A DNA stretch of 64,000 nucleotides from Batillaria attramentaria (lineage: Eukaryota; Mollusca; Gastropoda; Batillariidae). The stretch is from positions 377,001 through 441,000 of the forward strand of contig JACVVK020000167.1 of NCBI GenBank assembly GCA_018292915.2, in the 5' to 3' direction. A program made the position numbers and the translations under genes. Positions 23,097 through 33,705 of this stretch are shown here, one piece after another. The notes below the pieces were generated by a model that worked only from the letters and a program-made list of their open reading frames with translations, was not told the DNA's origin and searched no databases. How positions within the stretch are numbered: position 1 is the stretch's first letter; the number at the start of each line of letters is the position of its first letter.

Positions 23097-23819
23097 TGGC
23101 ATAAACAAAATGTCAAGTTCATTTTGCGTGTGACTGTATTTGTCGCAACAAGTACCTGAAATTCTTTGTTTTGTGACATACTGCAGTAGCGCGTCCCAGA
23201 ACTCAAACCACCAACGACCCGGAAGTTTTCCTCCCCCGTGATGGTGTTACCAAGCGAACTCTTTCCATTTCCGGTTTTCCCCACAAGCAGCAATCTATAC
23301 CTTTCACCTGTACGCGAACAACATTGTCATTAAAACAAGATAAAAACAAACTAGTTTTTATACCTGTCTAATGCTTCGAGAGGTCGTGATCATAATTATT
23401 ATACTCATCCGGACTGCAAACGCTTCGACTACTGATTTATTCACTGAACACTGCCAGTTGCATTTTTTAACGAAGATCTGATGCCTTTGTTTTGCCTCAG
23501 GATCCGAAAAATTTCATAAATCTGATAGGAACTCTGTGGGAGCTGGACATACAAATCACTGCTCTACTTTACAACTTGTCTCAAATAAACGCGATACAGG
23601 GCCGAAATATATTGAAACATACTTCTGAACCGAACCAAACCAAACAACAACCACAAAAACAACTATGCACAATTTCAAACTTTGGCCATAAATACTGTAA
23701 CCATAGTGATTGTCAGGGCATACTCGAAACAACTATCGGCTGACTAAGAAAATTGACCTGCTTTGGGGAGTGCCATTACCGATAAATAATGATATTTTCG
23801 GCATCATACCTGTTGCCAT
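20772..23819 (-). CDS. GIMAP/AIG1-family GTPase with C-terminal CaaX box
   Basis: Read on the - strand, exon 1 codes only 10 nt (23819-23810, Met-Ala-Thr plus one base, donor GTATGA). Exon 2 is 23307-23156 and exon 3 is 21434-20772. Phases fit exactly (1, then 0), giving 274 aa. Seen: P-loop GKTGNGKS at 13-20, G3 VVDTPG at 55-60, the AIG1 conserved box 'NSRFTDEE' near 96-103, G4-like TGGD at 127-130, 'NRYVIINN', and a basic, charged C-terminal helix region ending CTLL. That end is a CaaX box whose final Leu favours geranylgeranylation. Domain 2 of gene A is the closest in-window relative ('RYRLLLxGKTGxGKSS'). A Penelope-like element sits antisense in the exon 2-exon 3 intron. Exons 2 and 3 are secure. 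The tiny first exon is inferred from splice sites and phase. Confidence 0.87.
22736..22775. repeat. (GA)n microsatellite
   Basis: About 19 GA units in the Penelope 3' region. Confidence 0.95.
22866..22900 (+). ncRNA. Hammerhead-ribozyme-like core in the Penelope 3' region
   Basis: CTGATGA (22866-22872) and GAAA (22891-22894) are spaced by an 18-nt segment that can pair as GG/CC and CC/GG around a short loop (helix II, with mismatches). 'ATTTGGG' follows. Penelope-like elements are known to carry minimal hammerhead motifs next to their terminal repeats. The core matches. Catalytic competence is unknown. Confidence 0.5.
22960..23093. repeat. Two (TA)n tracts flanking the Penelope inverted repeat
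   Basis: TA tracts at 22960-23022 and 23053-23093 bracket the 27-bp right inverted repeat. Confidence 0.95.
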
Positions 23820-25374
23820 GGCGTATGTTTGAGGTGTCGTCTTAATTACAGATCTGAAATAGATAAATTATGTTCGAAAAAGATCAAGAATTATCAAAAC
23901 ACAATCCTTGCACAACATGCAAGCTTTAAAATGATAGTGTATAAGTCTAGTGTGTTACAAACTTTTTTTTTATTACCTAAACTGAAATTTGGATTGAGTG
24001 TAGGATATGGCTCGCATGCTACCTGAAGAACAATGTAAAATAACACCAAATGCTAAAAATGACAAACTTTGTACTTATTTTGTTAGCATCAAAGTGCGTC
24101 TCAATGACGTGTACAATCAATAACATGTACTGATGTAGGCCTGCAACATCGATTATGTATCAATTTCCGATGTAATCTACTCAAAACCAAGAAAAGACAT
24201 TACTATGACACGAGTAATTGAAATTTAAACAATTTCTTGAAAAGACATACCCATGCTATGGAAAGAGCGTGTACAACTCAGCTGCTGTTAAACAAGAAGT
24301 AAATAGAAAGACGCCTCTTACCATTTATGTCAGTAATGGCGCATTTCAAGTTTCACCTCTCACGCGACTGCTCCCGGTTTCAGCCCTTCCTTTTGTGTAC
24401 TTGGCTTTCTTCCAAACCCTTGGCATGCAGCTTTTGCAAGACAGTCTATATCTGCTGACGGGGTCACTTCTGATTATACTAACACTGAAGTTCCACTTGA
24501 CAAAAACACCGAAGACTTTGAAGAAGGTGATAATTTTTCTAACTTTCAATATTACTTTAAAAAATGTTGGCTGCCAGCAACATATATGCCAGCTGTATAC
24601 CAAATCTGCAGTGGCCTCGTTCAGTCGTTGTGTTAGCTGTTTATTGGGGCATATCAAAAGACGGCAATAAATTATGAGAAATGTTGGTTCACACCCTGTT
24701 AGAAGGTCGATCGTCTTACCACAAGCAGGAACATTTTTTACGGGGTGAGTGTGTCCCCTCATGTGTCTGTATACTTTGCCAGTTCCTTTCACACTAGAAG
24801 TAAGTAGTGGCGAACAAACGTGAGTAAACTGAGCATACTGTTTTGGCGTTCTTTGCTTCAATTGCAGAATTCTTGATTTGTCGTTGTACATTGCTGCAGA
24901 TAACTTATGCAGATCGTGAATACACACTGACTGTTGATCATGTGAAAGCAAAGGCTGTAAAATGTATCATAGTTTCAACAATGAATTTGAATACCGTGCC
25001 ATGTTGAATTTTACTCACTTTCTCTCATGTCTAGAAAGTGCAACAACAACTAAAAATGAAAAAGAAAACACTAGTTGACTTGACTGTTATTCTTGTAACC
25101 GATCATTTGCGTTTTATCTTTGTCTGATCCAGGACATATGCAGTACAATACTGGCTATCGAAAGGTTTTTTGCGCGTAGAAATCATCCTGATATTTTTGG
25201 TGTTCAGGAAAATCAATTCATATGGTAAATTACCTTGAAATGTCAGTATAATGCAGCTCAGAACACTTATAGTACATATCATTGATTATCACTTCCAGCC
25301 TTTCATTAAAAGCCAGTGAAAGGTCGCCCCTAAATTACAAATTTCTTAAACACAGAATCTGGCACGGAGACAAG
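23820..25374. promoter_or_regulatory. Head-to-head intergenic region between GIMAP genes B and C
   Basis: The region lies between the inferred start of B (- strand) and the ATG of C (+ strand), about 1.55 kb. It presumably holds both promoters. No TATA box or clear motif stands out. Open frames of 150-200 aa on both strands (24218-24951) overlap each other and show no domain, so they are not annotated as genes. Confidence 0.45.
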
Positions 25375-26991
25375 ATGGCTGAAAGTAAGGAACCCACGTC
25401 TCAACCGATAACGCTCCTGCTGGTTGGCAAGACGGGCAACGGGAAAAGTAGCACAGCAAACACCATAGTGGAGGCGGGGACGCTCGAAAACTCCTCTGCA
25501 CCGTTTGCAGTCGCTCACAGTTTTAACTCCGCAACCACCACTATGGAGTGGAAAGAGTGCGAACTGGATGGACGAAGGGTTAAGGTAAAATTTGTCGACA
25601 CTGCAAGCAGAGATCGTGGATGTCTTTGCTGTTTAGAATCTAGGAGTGGATGTGTTAAAGTCAAACTGAATTTACCAGTGGTTAGGAATAAGTAATGCTG
25701 GGCACATGCTGCGAACTGGTTTATTGCGCCCAGGAGATGATGTTGCAATAGTTGCTGTATATGCGCTTAGTATTTATACTGCTTCGTAGATCAGTTTGCA
25801 TCAGCTGCCAAACGTTTTTTTTTTTTTTTTTTTTCACCTAGTGCAGACACACTTTGACTTAACCGCGAATTAATCTTTGTGGCTTGCGCGGCGTTAAGCC
25901 TCAAAAACTCACTCACTCACTCAAGGGTAGGTGGGTGGGTTTTGGGGGGTTTAACGTCCTTTTCCACCACATACGGGTGATATCAAAGACGGGGCAACGA
26001 TGAAAAAGCCAGCACAAATATTTGGCCCCAGCCGGGATACGACTGAACTTACGACCCGAGCATTGAGAGTCCAACGCTCTACCATTCGGCCACCCCGGCT
26101 CCCCTCACTCACTCAAACTGAATTTATGAAATATTAATAAATGCATGGAACAAACTTCACTCAAAAGAAGGTATTACACAGAGAAACTTTAACCCACAGT
26201 TGGTCAGTGTTTTTCGGCGTTACTAAGTTACAATTGCATAGGTGGGTCTGAAAATAGTACCTAAAATGGTCAGACCAAAACTGGCTTGTGTTTACATACT
26301 TTTTATGCAGACACACTCTATGAGTTTGTCACTTTGTAAAGCGCTTAGAGCCCACAATGCTGGGGATTTCGCGCTATATAAGAATTATTATTATTATTAT
26401 TATTATTTTACGCGTGTCATATCATTTTTCCTTATACAAAAACTGAAATGTTATACCGTTCCACAGGTGATCAATACCCCAGATCTTGCCAGTCCCCCAC
26501 TCACGAATGACGGCAAGATACGCTCGCCCACCACTTCAGAAGCATCCAAAGGCGGGAAATCATCAAGCAAGAAGCCTAACCGACCGACACTGACAAAAAA
26601 CAAGTGGGTCGAATCGGAAACGCAACGATGGATCAAAGAAGCAAAGGGCAAACCAACCGCTGTGCTGCTCGTCATTCGATGCGATATGCGCTACACCGCT
26701 GAAGAGTACGCCATCTTCAGACAACTAAAAGAAGAACTTGGGGGCAACATGGAAGACAACCTTGTAGTTGTCTTTACCATGGGCGACTTTCTGTACCGTG
26801 ACGGCGTTGATTTGAGCAAAGAGCTTGAGACTGTGTGTGACGAACTAAAGGAGGTGCTCAGAGAGGCGAAGGAGAGGTACGTGGTGTTTAACAACAAATC
26901 TCCTGACCCAGAAGACAAGAAAACGCAAGTGAAGAAACTGCTGCAAGTTGTGAGCGAAATCGCAACGGCCGAGAAGGCTGAAAACCGCTAG
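25375..26991 (+). CDS. GIMAP/AIG1-like GTPase with altered G3 motif and Ser/Lys/Pro-rich insertion
   Basis: Two exons, 25375-25584 and 26467-26991, join in phase 0 (donor after Val-Lys, acceptor 'cgttccacag') to give 244 aa. Seen: P-loop GKTGNGKS at 18-25; VINTPD at 71-76, where family members have VVDTPG, so both the Asp and the Gly are replaced; a hydrophilic insertion of about 40 residues (77-118) rich in Ser, Lys and Pro; the AIG1 box 'DMRYTAEE' near 143-150; TMGD at 174-177; and 'ERYVVFNN'. There is no CaaX box: it ends ...EKAENR. The intron sits where it does in genes A and B. Read-through past the donor encodes 'FVDTAS', a possible vestige of an older G3. A 3' exon cannot be excluded. 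The intron contains a SINE (25925-26103) and a retroposon tail (26335-26407). Confidence 0.8.
25925..26103 (-). mobile_element. tRNA-derived SINE, full copy with 13-bp target duplication
   Basis: On the - strand it starts with a tRNA-like head (ggggagccggggtggccgaa; B box near 26025 disrupted by a 4-bp insert). It continues 'ccaaatatttgtgctggc' and ends in the 'ggacgttaaac' tail followed by a CACCCACC-type end. CTCACTCACTCAA flanks it at 25912-25924 and 26104-26116. It lies in the gene C intron. Confidence 0.9.
26335..26407 (+). repeat. Retroposon 3' tail with (ATT)n end
   Basis: 'tgtaaagcgcttagagcc' followed by 'gcgctatataagaattattatt' is the 3' end of a widespread invertebrate SINE/LINE. 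Only the tail is present. Confidence 0.6.
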
Positions 26992-27620
26992 GCTCTCGAA
27001 TCTATCAGTATAACAGTACTCTTTAAACTTCAGGTATTTTCTCATGCAGTACCTCTTACAGACGGAGAAGTTAATCAACAAAGAGGATCAGTGACGGTCA
27101 GGAACACCGAGTATAAAGAGGAAGTCGCAAATTAATAGGATAGTGAACGGCAACATAGCATTACATGGGAGACAATTTCAACGAAGACTGTGGACTTCAG
27201 TCGATTCCGGTCATTATTGTAGCCTCCCCTGAACTGCTGAAGCGAGACTACCGTTACACGTTCATGCAGCCGAAGCTACTCGGATGGCTGTCCCACTATC
27301 TGGCTAAATATCATTTAAACTGCTAACGACTAATAGCCAAGCATATTAACAGCAAGTCCGTCCAACATGTGTGGAACGTCACATTGCACGACTACCCTGT
27401 TTGTTCCATTTTTCTCAGTGGTGCCCGTTTGAGATCGTTTCAGTAACTTTTTCAGTTTCACTGAAGACTGACAATTATCAGTTTCAGTCAAGTTAATCGT
27501 GTACAGAGAGGCCTTTTCAATCGTTAATGTAACCAGTACCACATTCACATTTGTACAAATAAATGTTCAAAAATGCACATGTATTCTACACAGCTTTTTT
27601 TTTTTTTAATTTTTATAAAC

Positions 27621-27687
<67 letters not shown>

Positions 27688-29108
27688 GGCACGACATCAT
27701 TTTGCCGCTAGCGCCGGCTGAGGACGAGCGATGTACGGATTTATCTCCGCCAGACTGCGCCGGTCAGCAGTTCACAGTGTACAGAAGCGCACACGGCTTA
27801 TGAACACATACACACTGATGAGCATGCATGTATACCAGAGTGTCTTCCGGAGCAAAATAAGCCTATCGTCCTCTTTAGTCGTTCACACATCTGCAGGCAT
27901 CACTGACGTCGGCCGGTTTCCTGGAACTCCCGACGGCGTCAGTTACCGCATACAAGTAATCAGTCAGTTACGCAGAGCACTGCGGCAATGGTATGCCGCA
28001 TACGTATGTAGATTCAGAGGCACGTCTTTTCCTCTTTTTACCATCCCGTCAATATTTACAGATACTGACCAAAAGACTACTCAGAGCAGCCGGAACATGC
28101 AGAAATGATGCACTCTATACACCCGGATGCGCCCTTCCTCTGTGTTTCAGTTTCAGGCGTCACGGCGTGCGGCGTAAGAATGTCTGGGGGTCAGCCTGTT
28201 CAGGCTTGTGTTCCCGGTCACACTGATGTGAATGCGGATGTGCTGTAGCAATTCCGGCATCAGTTTAGCCGGGACTAACGGCGGATACGGAAGAGGAGAA
28301 GAATAGAAAATAGCGGATAGGAAAAGGAGTGACTGTCACATAGATATAGACAGACTGACAATCCACAAAATGGACGGGCACGGTTTCACCGGTGGCCGGT
28401 TTACCGAGCCAAATCATTGCCCCGCCCATCAGCGGGTTTCCCACGCCTTAGCACCACGGTTTTTGTTGTTGTTGTTGTTGTTTTTTTGTTGTTGTTTTTT
28501 GTGTTTGATTGTTTTTGTTGTTGTTTTTTGTTTTTTTGTTGTTGTTTTGTTTGTTGTTGTTGTTTTTGTTTTTTTTTTGGGGGGGGGGTCAGTTTTGTTG
28601 TTGTTTTCCAAAGTCAAAATGCCATCAGTCGTACCGGAAAAAACGCTTTCGATTTTCAGTTGTCAGTTAGGACGATTAACTGGGGCCGTTCACCACCCAG
28701 AAACCGACATGTACTGATGCGTTACTGCAGTCTAAAGATGTGTATAATATTATGCTCATGTTTAAGATTTCACTGCTTTAGATGAGAGCAATCGTCGAAA
28801 AATTTGAAGCGGCATAGCGACGGGAAAAGCTCGTCAGTCCATATTGATTACCTCCCGTGATTACTAATGTGTAAATAATGATACACCACCACTACCACCA
28901 TTATAATCATTACTTGCACGACCTGTGCGCAAGAAGTCCCAGCTTCACTGGAAGCTTGCCTCTTGTTGCGGCCCCCTGGCCTACACAATACAAAAATCAC
29001 GAAAATCACACTTTTTCATGAAAACAATATCACGACATGTTCCACAGCACTCGATACGCTACTGCTCACCAATGGCTTCTGTCGGGTTTCTAAGTAGCCT
29101 GCACAATT
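26992..29108. other. Intergenic stretch, no gene recognised
   Basis: It contains a (CT)n(CA)n tract at 27621-27683 and a T/G-only low-complexity tract at 28460-28610. Copy 1 of a ~110-bp dispersed repeat lies at 28927-29034 ('agtcccagcttcactggaag'). Copy 2 is at 30924-31045. The remaining open frames have no recognisable domain. Confidence 0.5.
27621..27683. repeat. (CT)n(CA)n microsatellite
   Basis: About 11 CT units and 20 CA units. Confidence 0.97.
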
Positions 29109-29122
29109 CGCCACACTGATGC

Positions 29123-29296
29123 GGGTGGGTGGGTGGATGTTTGGAAGTTTAACGTCCTTTTCCACCACATAAGGGTGATATCAAAGACGGGGCAACGATG
29201 AAAAAGCCAGCACAATATTTGGCCCCAGCCGGGGTTCGAACTCACGACCCGAGCATTGGAAGTCCAACGCTCTACCATTCGACCACCGCGGCACCC
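29123..29296 (-). mobile_element. tRNA-derived SINE, full copy with 14-bp target duplication
   Basis: Same family as 25925-26103, with an intact B-box-like word 'gagttcgaacccc' on the - strand. CGCCACACTGATGC is repeated at 29109-29122 and 29297-29310. Confidence 0.92.
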
Positions 29297-29597
29297 CGCC
29301 ACACTGATGCACTTCGTGTTTGCACTTGTCATTAATTGCCTCTAAGCGCAAAGGGCATGAACAGTGCAGATGGGCTGATGTAGAGTCTGAGAGAGTGGGC
29401 ACACTGACTTACCCTTACACAGTACTTCTCTATCAAGCACGCTTCGCCTTCTTACCACACTTCCCACTCTCACAGGTTTGTGTATGATCACGAAAGAGGA
29501 GTTTAAATCAACTTGGTATGTCGTGTAACTATCGCGGATACTTGCCGACAGACTTCACTGAGTCATGCGCATTTCTAAGCTACTAGGCTTGTTTAGT

Positions 29598-29775
29598 AGG
29601 ACTTCGTGCGGAGGACTTCGCGCTGAGCAGCGTAACCCATTTACATGTAAGTCAGGCACGTTAGCGGTACCATCTAATCGCAGCGCGTTTACCGCTCGCG
29701 GCCTCTGCCTGTGTGAGCCTAATTTACAGTGTAAATGGGTTACGCTGCTCAGCGAAGTCCTTCTTACGAAGTCCT
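29598..29775. mobile_element. Palindromic MITE, AGGACTTCG family, copy 1
   Basis: The ends AGGACTTCGTGCGG and its mirror ...ACGAAGTCCT are followed inward by 'agcagcgtaacccattta' and its reverse complement, giving inverted repeats of about 50 bp in 178 bp. A second copy is at 45281-45452. Confidence 0.85.
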
Positions 29776-29806
29776 CCTATTAAACATGCCTATTACCAAT
29801 ACTGCC

Positions 29807-29950
29807 GGGTGGGTGGGTGTTTGGGGGTTTAACGTCCTTTTCCACCACACACGGGTGATATCAAAGACGCGGCAACGATGAAAAAGCCAGCACAAATATT
29901 TGGCCCCAGCCGGCATACGAACTCACTGACTGACGACCCGAGCATTAGAA
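29807..29950 (-). mobile_element. tRNA-derived SINE, 5'-truncated copy
   Basis: It has the tail 'gtttaacgtccttttccacc' through the body but breaks off at 'gacccgagcatta' before the tRNA 5' end. It contains an 8-bp 'ctgactga' insertion relative to other copies. Confidence 0.85.
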
Positions 29951-32900
29951 TTACCAATACTGACAGCGTATACCAATGTATACTGGCTGAATAGCATCAA
30001 TATTTTTTTTTTTAAATTATATTGACACTCTAAGAAACTATACATCTGCCCCATACAGGCTTTTCCGATGGTGTTAATAATTGCGGTTTGCTGCAGTGTT
30101 CAATATACCTTAGTTGCAGCGACTGATATCATTTAAGCGATCAGATCAAGTTGTTTTGAGTCTGCTGTTACAGCCCTCCAATCAATACCAGCAGCATGTC
30201 GGAAAAGTTTGTCCACATGTCCACATGACGTTCAAAGCGTTTCTAATGAATAATGTATAGTGTAAATTAAGTACTGTACTCTTGATATCGCTGATAACTG
30301 TGATGTTGCCGTCTGTTATCACACATAACAAAATTCGAACGAAGCACAAGCCTAAGCTCGAGCCAGGAAAAGCCCATGACCACTGATCGCACTGATTAGT
30401 CAGATAACGAAATTTCGCGAGGGAAAAGTTCGCCGGCCCTTCAAGCTATCACGGGTTAGTGAATCAGTGGCTTCACCGCTAGGTAGGTCACCAGCACTCG
30501 CCGGGTAGTCAGAGAGCACAGCACACAGCCCGAGAGAAGCAGTTTTAGGAGCACACAGGTATGATCTTTCTCCGTTCGCATGTATATATGCCTCGGGCTA
30601 ACCCTTCATAAATATAAAGTTTTACAAAGCAGGCCAAAGAACACAAGTGCACGGCCGGGGCCTCAAAATGCCTTTATACTCCCTATTAGCTTCAGGCATC
30701 ACAGTCACCCCTAAAAATGCTTCAATCTAGAAACACAAATTACCATGCACCGACCATTCCGGCAAGTGCACGCAGCTGACAGGAGTTTTAAAAATGTCTC
30801 CTTTCCGTTAAAGGACTCACTGGAGTGGAGTAATACACGTCTACTTTCTGTTTTGGCCTGAAAGCCGTTTACTAGTTAAATCTACTCGTCAGTGTCACAT
30901 GTGCCGGTCCGACATCAGTGTGCGGCGCCAAAAAGTCCCAGCTTCACTGGAAGCTTGCCTCTTTTTGCGGCCCCATGGCATGCACCTAGGCCTCCACAAC
31001 ACAAAAATCACGAAAATCACTCATTTTCATGAAAACAAAATCACTACTGACACACTGGCCGGAACACTCCCCCAAACAAGGTTCTCCAGACACTGCACGT
31101 GACCCAACGGTCAATTTATGCCACGGTCCTCACGTCCGTCTGCAGCAATGCAGCCACAGGCGGGAGTCTCCGCCGAAACTGATCAGTCAGACTGCAATGC
31201 CGCTATGTACAATTCGGGTACCCTTTGCAAGGTCGTCAGTGTGCAAGTCCGGAGTGTATTCGTCAGTCGCTGGTGTAATTATAGTGTCAATATGAATGGC
31301 AGCAACAGCCTGCTGTAATGACCGAAGTCCAAAGTGTGTCCTGATTAGAACCGCCTCCCGAGGCTCAGTTCTCATTCAAAACTATCCTTGGGAACGGGAA
31401 ACCCGATTAAACTCACCTTGTCAGTGATCACGTAACTAAATGCTCGCTCACCCCCCCCCCCCCACACACACACACACACACACCCCGACACTGACCAGCT
31501 CTCTCCATCCGGCTCCCGCCCCAACATCCCCATCCACCCATCCTCCCCCCCCCCCCTCACACACTGCTGCTGGGCTCGGAATTTCAAACTGACTCGACAT
31601 AGTGACCTATCCTACGGCCAATAAAAACAGCAACATGTCTTCTCGGCAGATCACACAAACCTGCGTAATGCGTAAACAGCAAAATGACCCCGCTTGGCCA
31701 CAACTTTAACACATGCACCACTAACCTTTTCATCCATACACCAGCACGAGATAGGCCAGTCTTCGGTACATTACTCAGTGTCGGCTGTGCGACGCAAGTT
31801 TTCTCATCGCAGGCAGAAGAGTAGTAGCATTGAAACCACTGCACATTTTGGTACTGGCCATGGTCCTGTTGGCAACATAGCGAAGTCTCAGTAAAAAACA
31901 AAACCTCCAACTAGTGAAATATAGCTGGCACTTACTAAAAGTAACACATATAATTGTATTACAGACTAGTAACATTAAGGCAAAACAGTCTCAATGAAAA
32001 AAAAAAAATCGAGTCTTTCAAAAACACGTTACTTCACGCCGTGTTGCACACAACTTTACATACATGTACACATGCATGGAGTTGTTCAGTCGCGGACCGA
32101 GAATACCACGGCCTATGCAACTGTACGAGTCGAACTTGACGCAGACTTTTGAATCAGTACAAATCAAGACATAATGACATGAACAAGTGTTTTTTCCTAC
32201 CTCAAAGAAGCCCATAAATAGTCCCAGTCCGCCGTCATGCTTTCAATTCTTTAGAACATGCAGTTCAAAGATGGCGTTTGCAGGTTCGCTTTAGTGGGTG
32301 ACAGGCGTGAAATTGACAAGCCTTTTGTGCCCAATCACACCAGTGACACGTGCGACGCAAGGGAAGCAGCGTCCTCTGTCCAGCTCTCTACTTTTGGCAC
32401 TTTATTACAAATTATTCAACTTACTAACTGGCATATTCCATGCCAATGACATCTGCACGTTGCCCCAGCCTACTCCGCTGCTCATTCAAAATTAAAATTT
32501 ACTGTCCAAAGTCACCCCTATTTTGCAGTAACACCCTCTCCCCCCCCCCCTCATCCCCGCCCCATACATAGCGTAGCGGATCTAGAATCTTTGCATTCAC
32601 CAAGCACACTGTGTCGCCGTGTACAAAACATGCATGCTGCTTCCAGCCTGTCGTTCCACTCTGAATACAGCTGACAGTAAACAATTCAGCAACGGCCGGC
32701 CGGTTACATCTGTAATTGTTTCAAATTGTTTACGAGGAATAGTTACCCTGCTTACAGGCATACAATGAAGTTGACTGAAATACAGCTCCGAACCGAACAT
32801 GTCGGCCCCAGTGTTCACAAGTAGCCTCGTGCAAACGGCCAAGACAAAACCGGTAACAGCCTGATGCCCCATGACGTCATACTTGCGTCAGTAATAGAGT

Positions 32901-33470
32901 TTGACGTCACGCCTGAAATTTAACGTGGAAAATACCATGAGCATGTTCAGAAGTGCTTGCAATGGCTACAAATTATACACATCAGTTTTGTGTCAGTGAG
33001 TGTCGCAACGGTGCAGCGCCACCCCGGCATTTATCGGCTATCTTGATACTGATTTGCTCGGGAAGGAAATTAAAAGGCAGAGAACCCGGCGAGAAACCCA
33101 CAATGAGCCGTCCACAACGGGCAGACTGAACACATAAAATTTGGTGTTTCAGTTTATTCTGTTTGTTTGTTGTCTTTCGGGGTTTGGTTTTGTTGTTGTT
33201 TTTATGTTGTTTTTTGGGCGGCGGGGTGTCACAGTGTGGTGAAGGGGAGGAAGGGGGTGGGGGGCGGTTGCTGGGGGGAGATACCCGATGAGTAACAACG
33301 CAACATGACTTCTGCTGATAACGACAGCGACCGGTTGTCTCATTTCACCCTGTGTAAAGCACATTGCACTGCTCACGTCTGCCACAGCAAAAACAAGGCG
33401 CGTTGCTATGTCAAGATAAACGGGGCTACTGTACGCGCCACCGCCCGCATGATCCTAACCCGGCCGGCGC
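29951..33470. other. Intergenic stretch upstream of the FABP gene
   Basis: No gene was recognised. It contains short poly-C runs with adjacent CA (31452-31482, 31545-31557, 32540-32549) and a T/G-rich tract with G runs at 33160-33285. The short open frames lack domain signals. Confidence 0.45.
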
Positions 33471-33475
33471 GTGTT

Positions 33476-33481
33476 TATAAA
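33476..33481 (+). promoter_or_regulatory. TATA box of the FABP gene
   Basis: TATAAA within 'gtttataaagcc' lies 225-230 bp before the start codon in a GC-rich setting. It predicts a transcription start near 33505-33510 and a 5' UTR of about 200 nt. Confidence 0.6.
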
Positions 33482-33705
33482 GCCGGCCACCTCGCGACGC
33501 AAAGCCTGCTGCAGAAGGGGGCGGTTTTCTCGTGAACACAGCATCTCTCTCACTCACTCTCGCTCTCCCACAAAGCGGACCAAACTTTCTCACCCTCTCA
33601 TTCACTCATTCATTCTTGTTCATCCTTGCCTGCGAGACCACCCTGTTCCTGCAAGTCACTGTGATAGAGAGAAGCCGGAAAGGAAAGGAAGAAGAAGCAA
33701 TCATT

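Larger units (their letters stand above)
21890..23125 (+). mobile_element. Penelope-like retroelement, 5'-truncated, with GIY-YIG endonuclease
   Basis: An open frame from about 21946 to 22642 gives the C-terminal part of a Penelope-like polyprotein. It has an RT-thumb-like lead-in, a Cys cluster 'CSAKRCDTC', then a GIY-YIG nuclease signature 'LIYVIQCDC...[18 protein letters not shown]' with the catalytic-type Arg, and the typical '[16 protein letters not shown]' end. The RT catalytic half is missing. A 27-bp perfect inverted repeat flanks it (21906-21932 and 23022-23048), extended outward by imperfect pairing ('gacat...tatgcca'). Penelope elements are known for inverted or direct LTR-like flanks. 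A GA tract (22736-22775), a hammerhead-like motif (22866-22894) and TA tracts fill the 3' side. Confidence 0.85.
28927..31045. repeat. Pair of ~110-bp direct repeats
   Basis: 28927-29034 and 30924-31045 share 'agtcccagcttcactggaag', 'cttgcctctt', 'caaaaatcacgaaaatcac' and 'ttttcatgaaaacaa' in order. The family is unidentified. Confidence 0.75.

Noticed and set aside
24218..24951. Overlapping open frames of 150 aa (+) and 201 aa (-) between genes B and C
   Set aside because: No domain, no exon signals, composition like noncoding DNA, and the two frames overlap on opposite strands.
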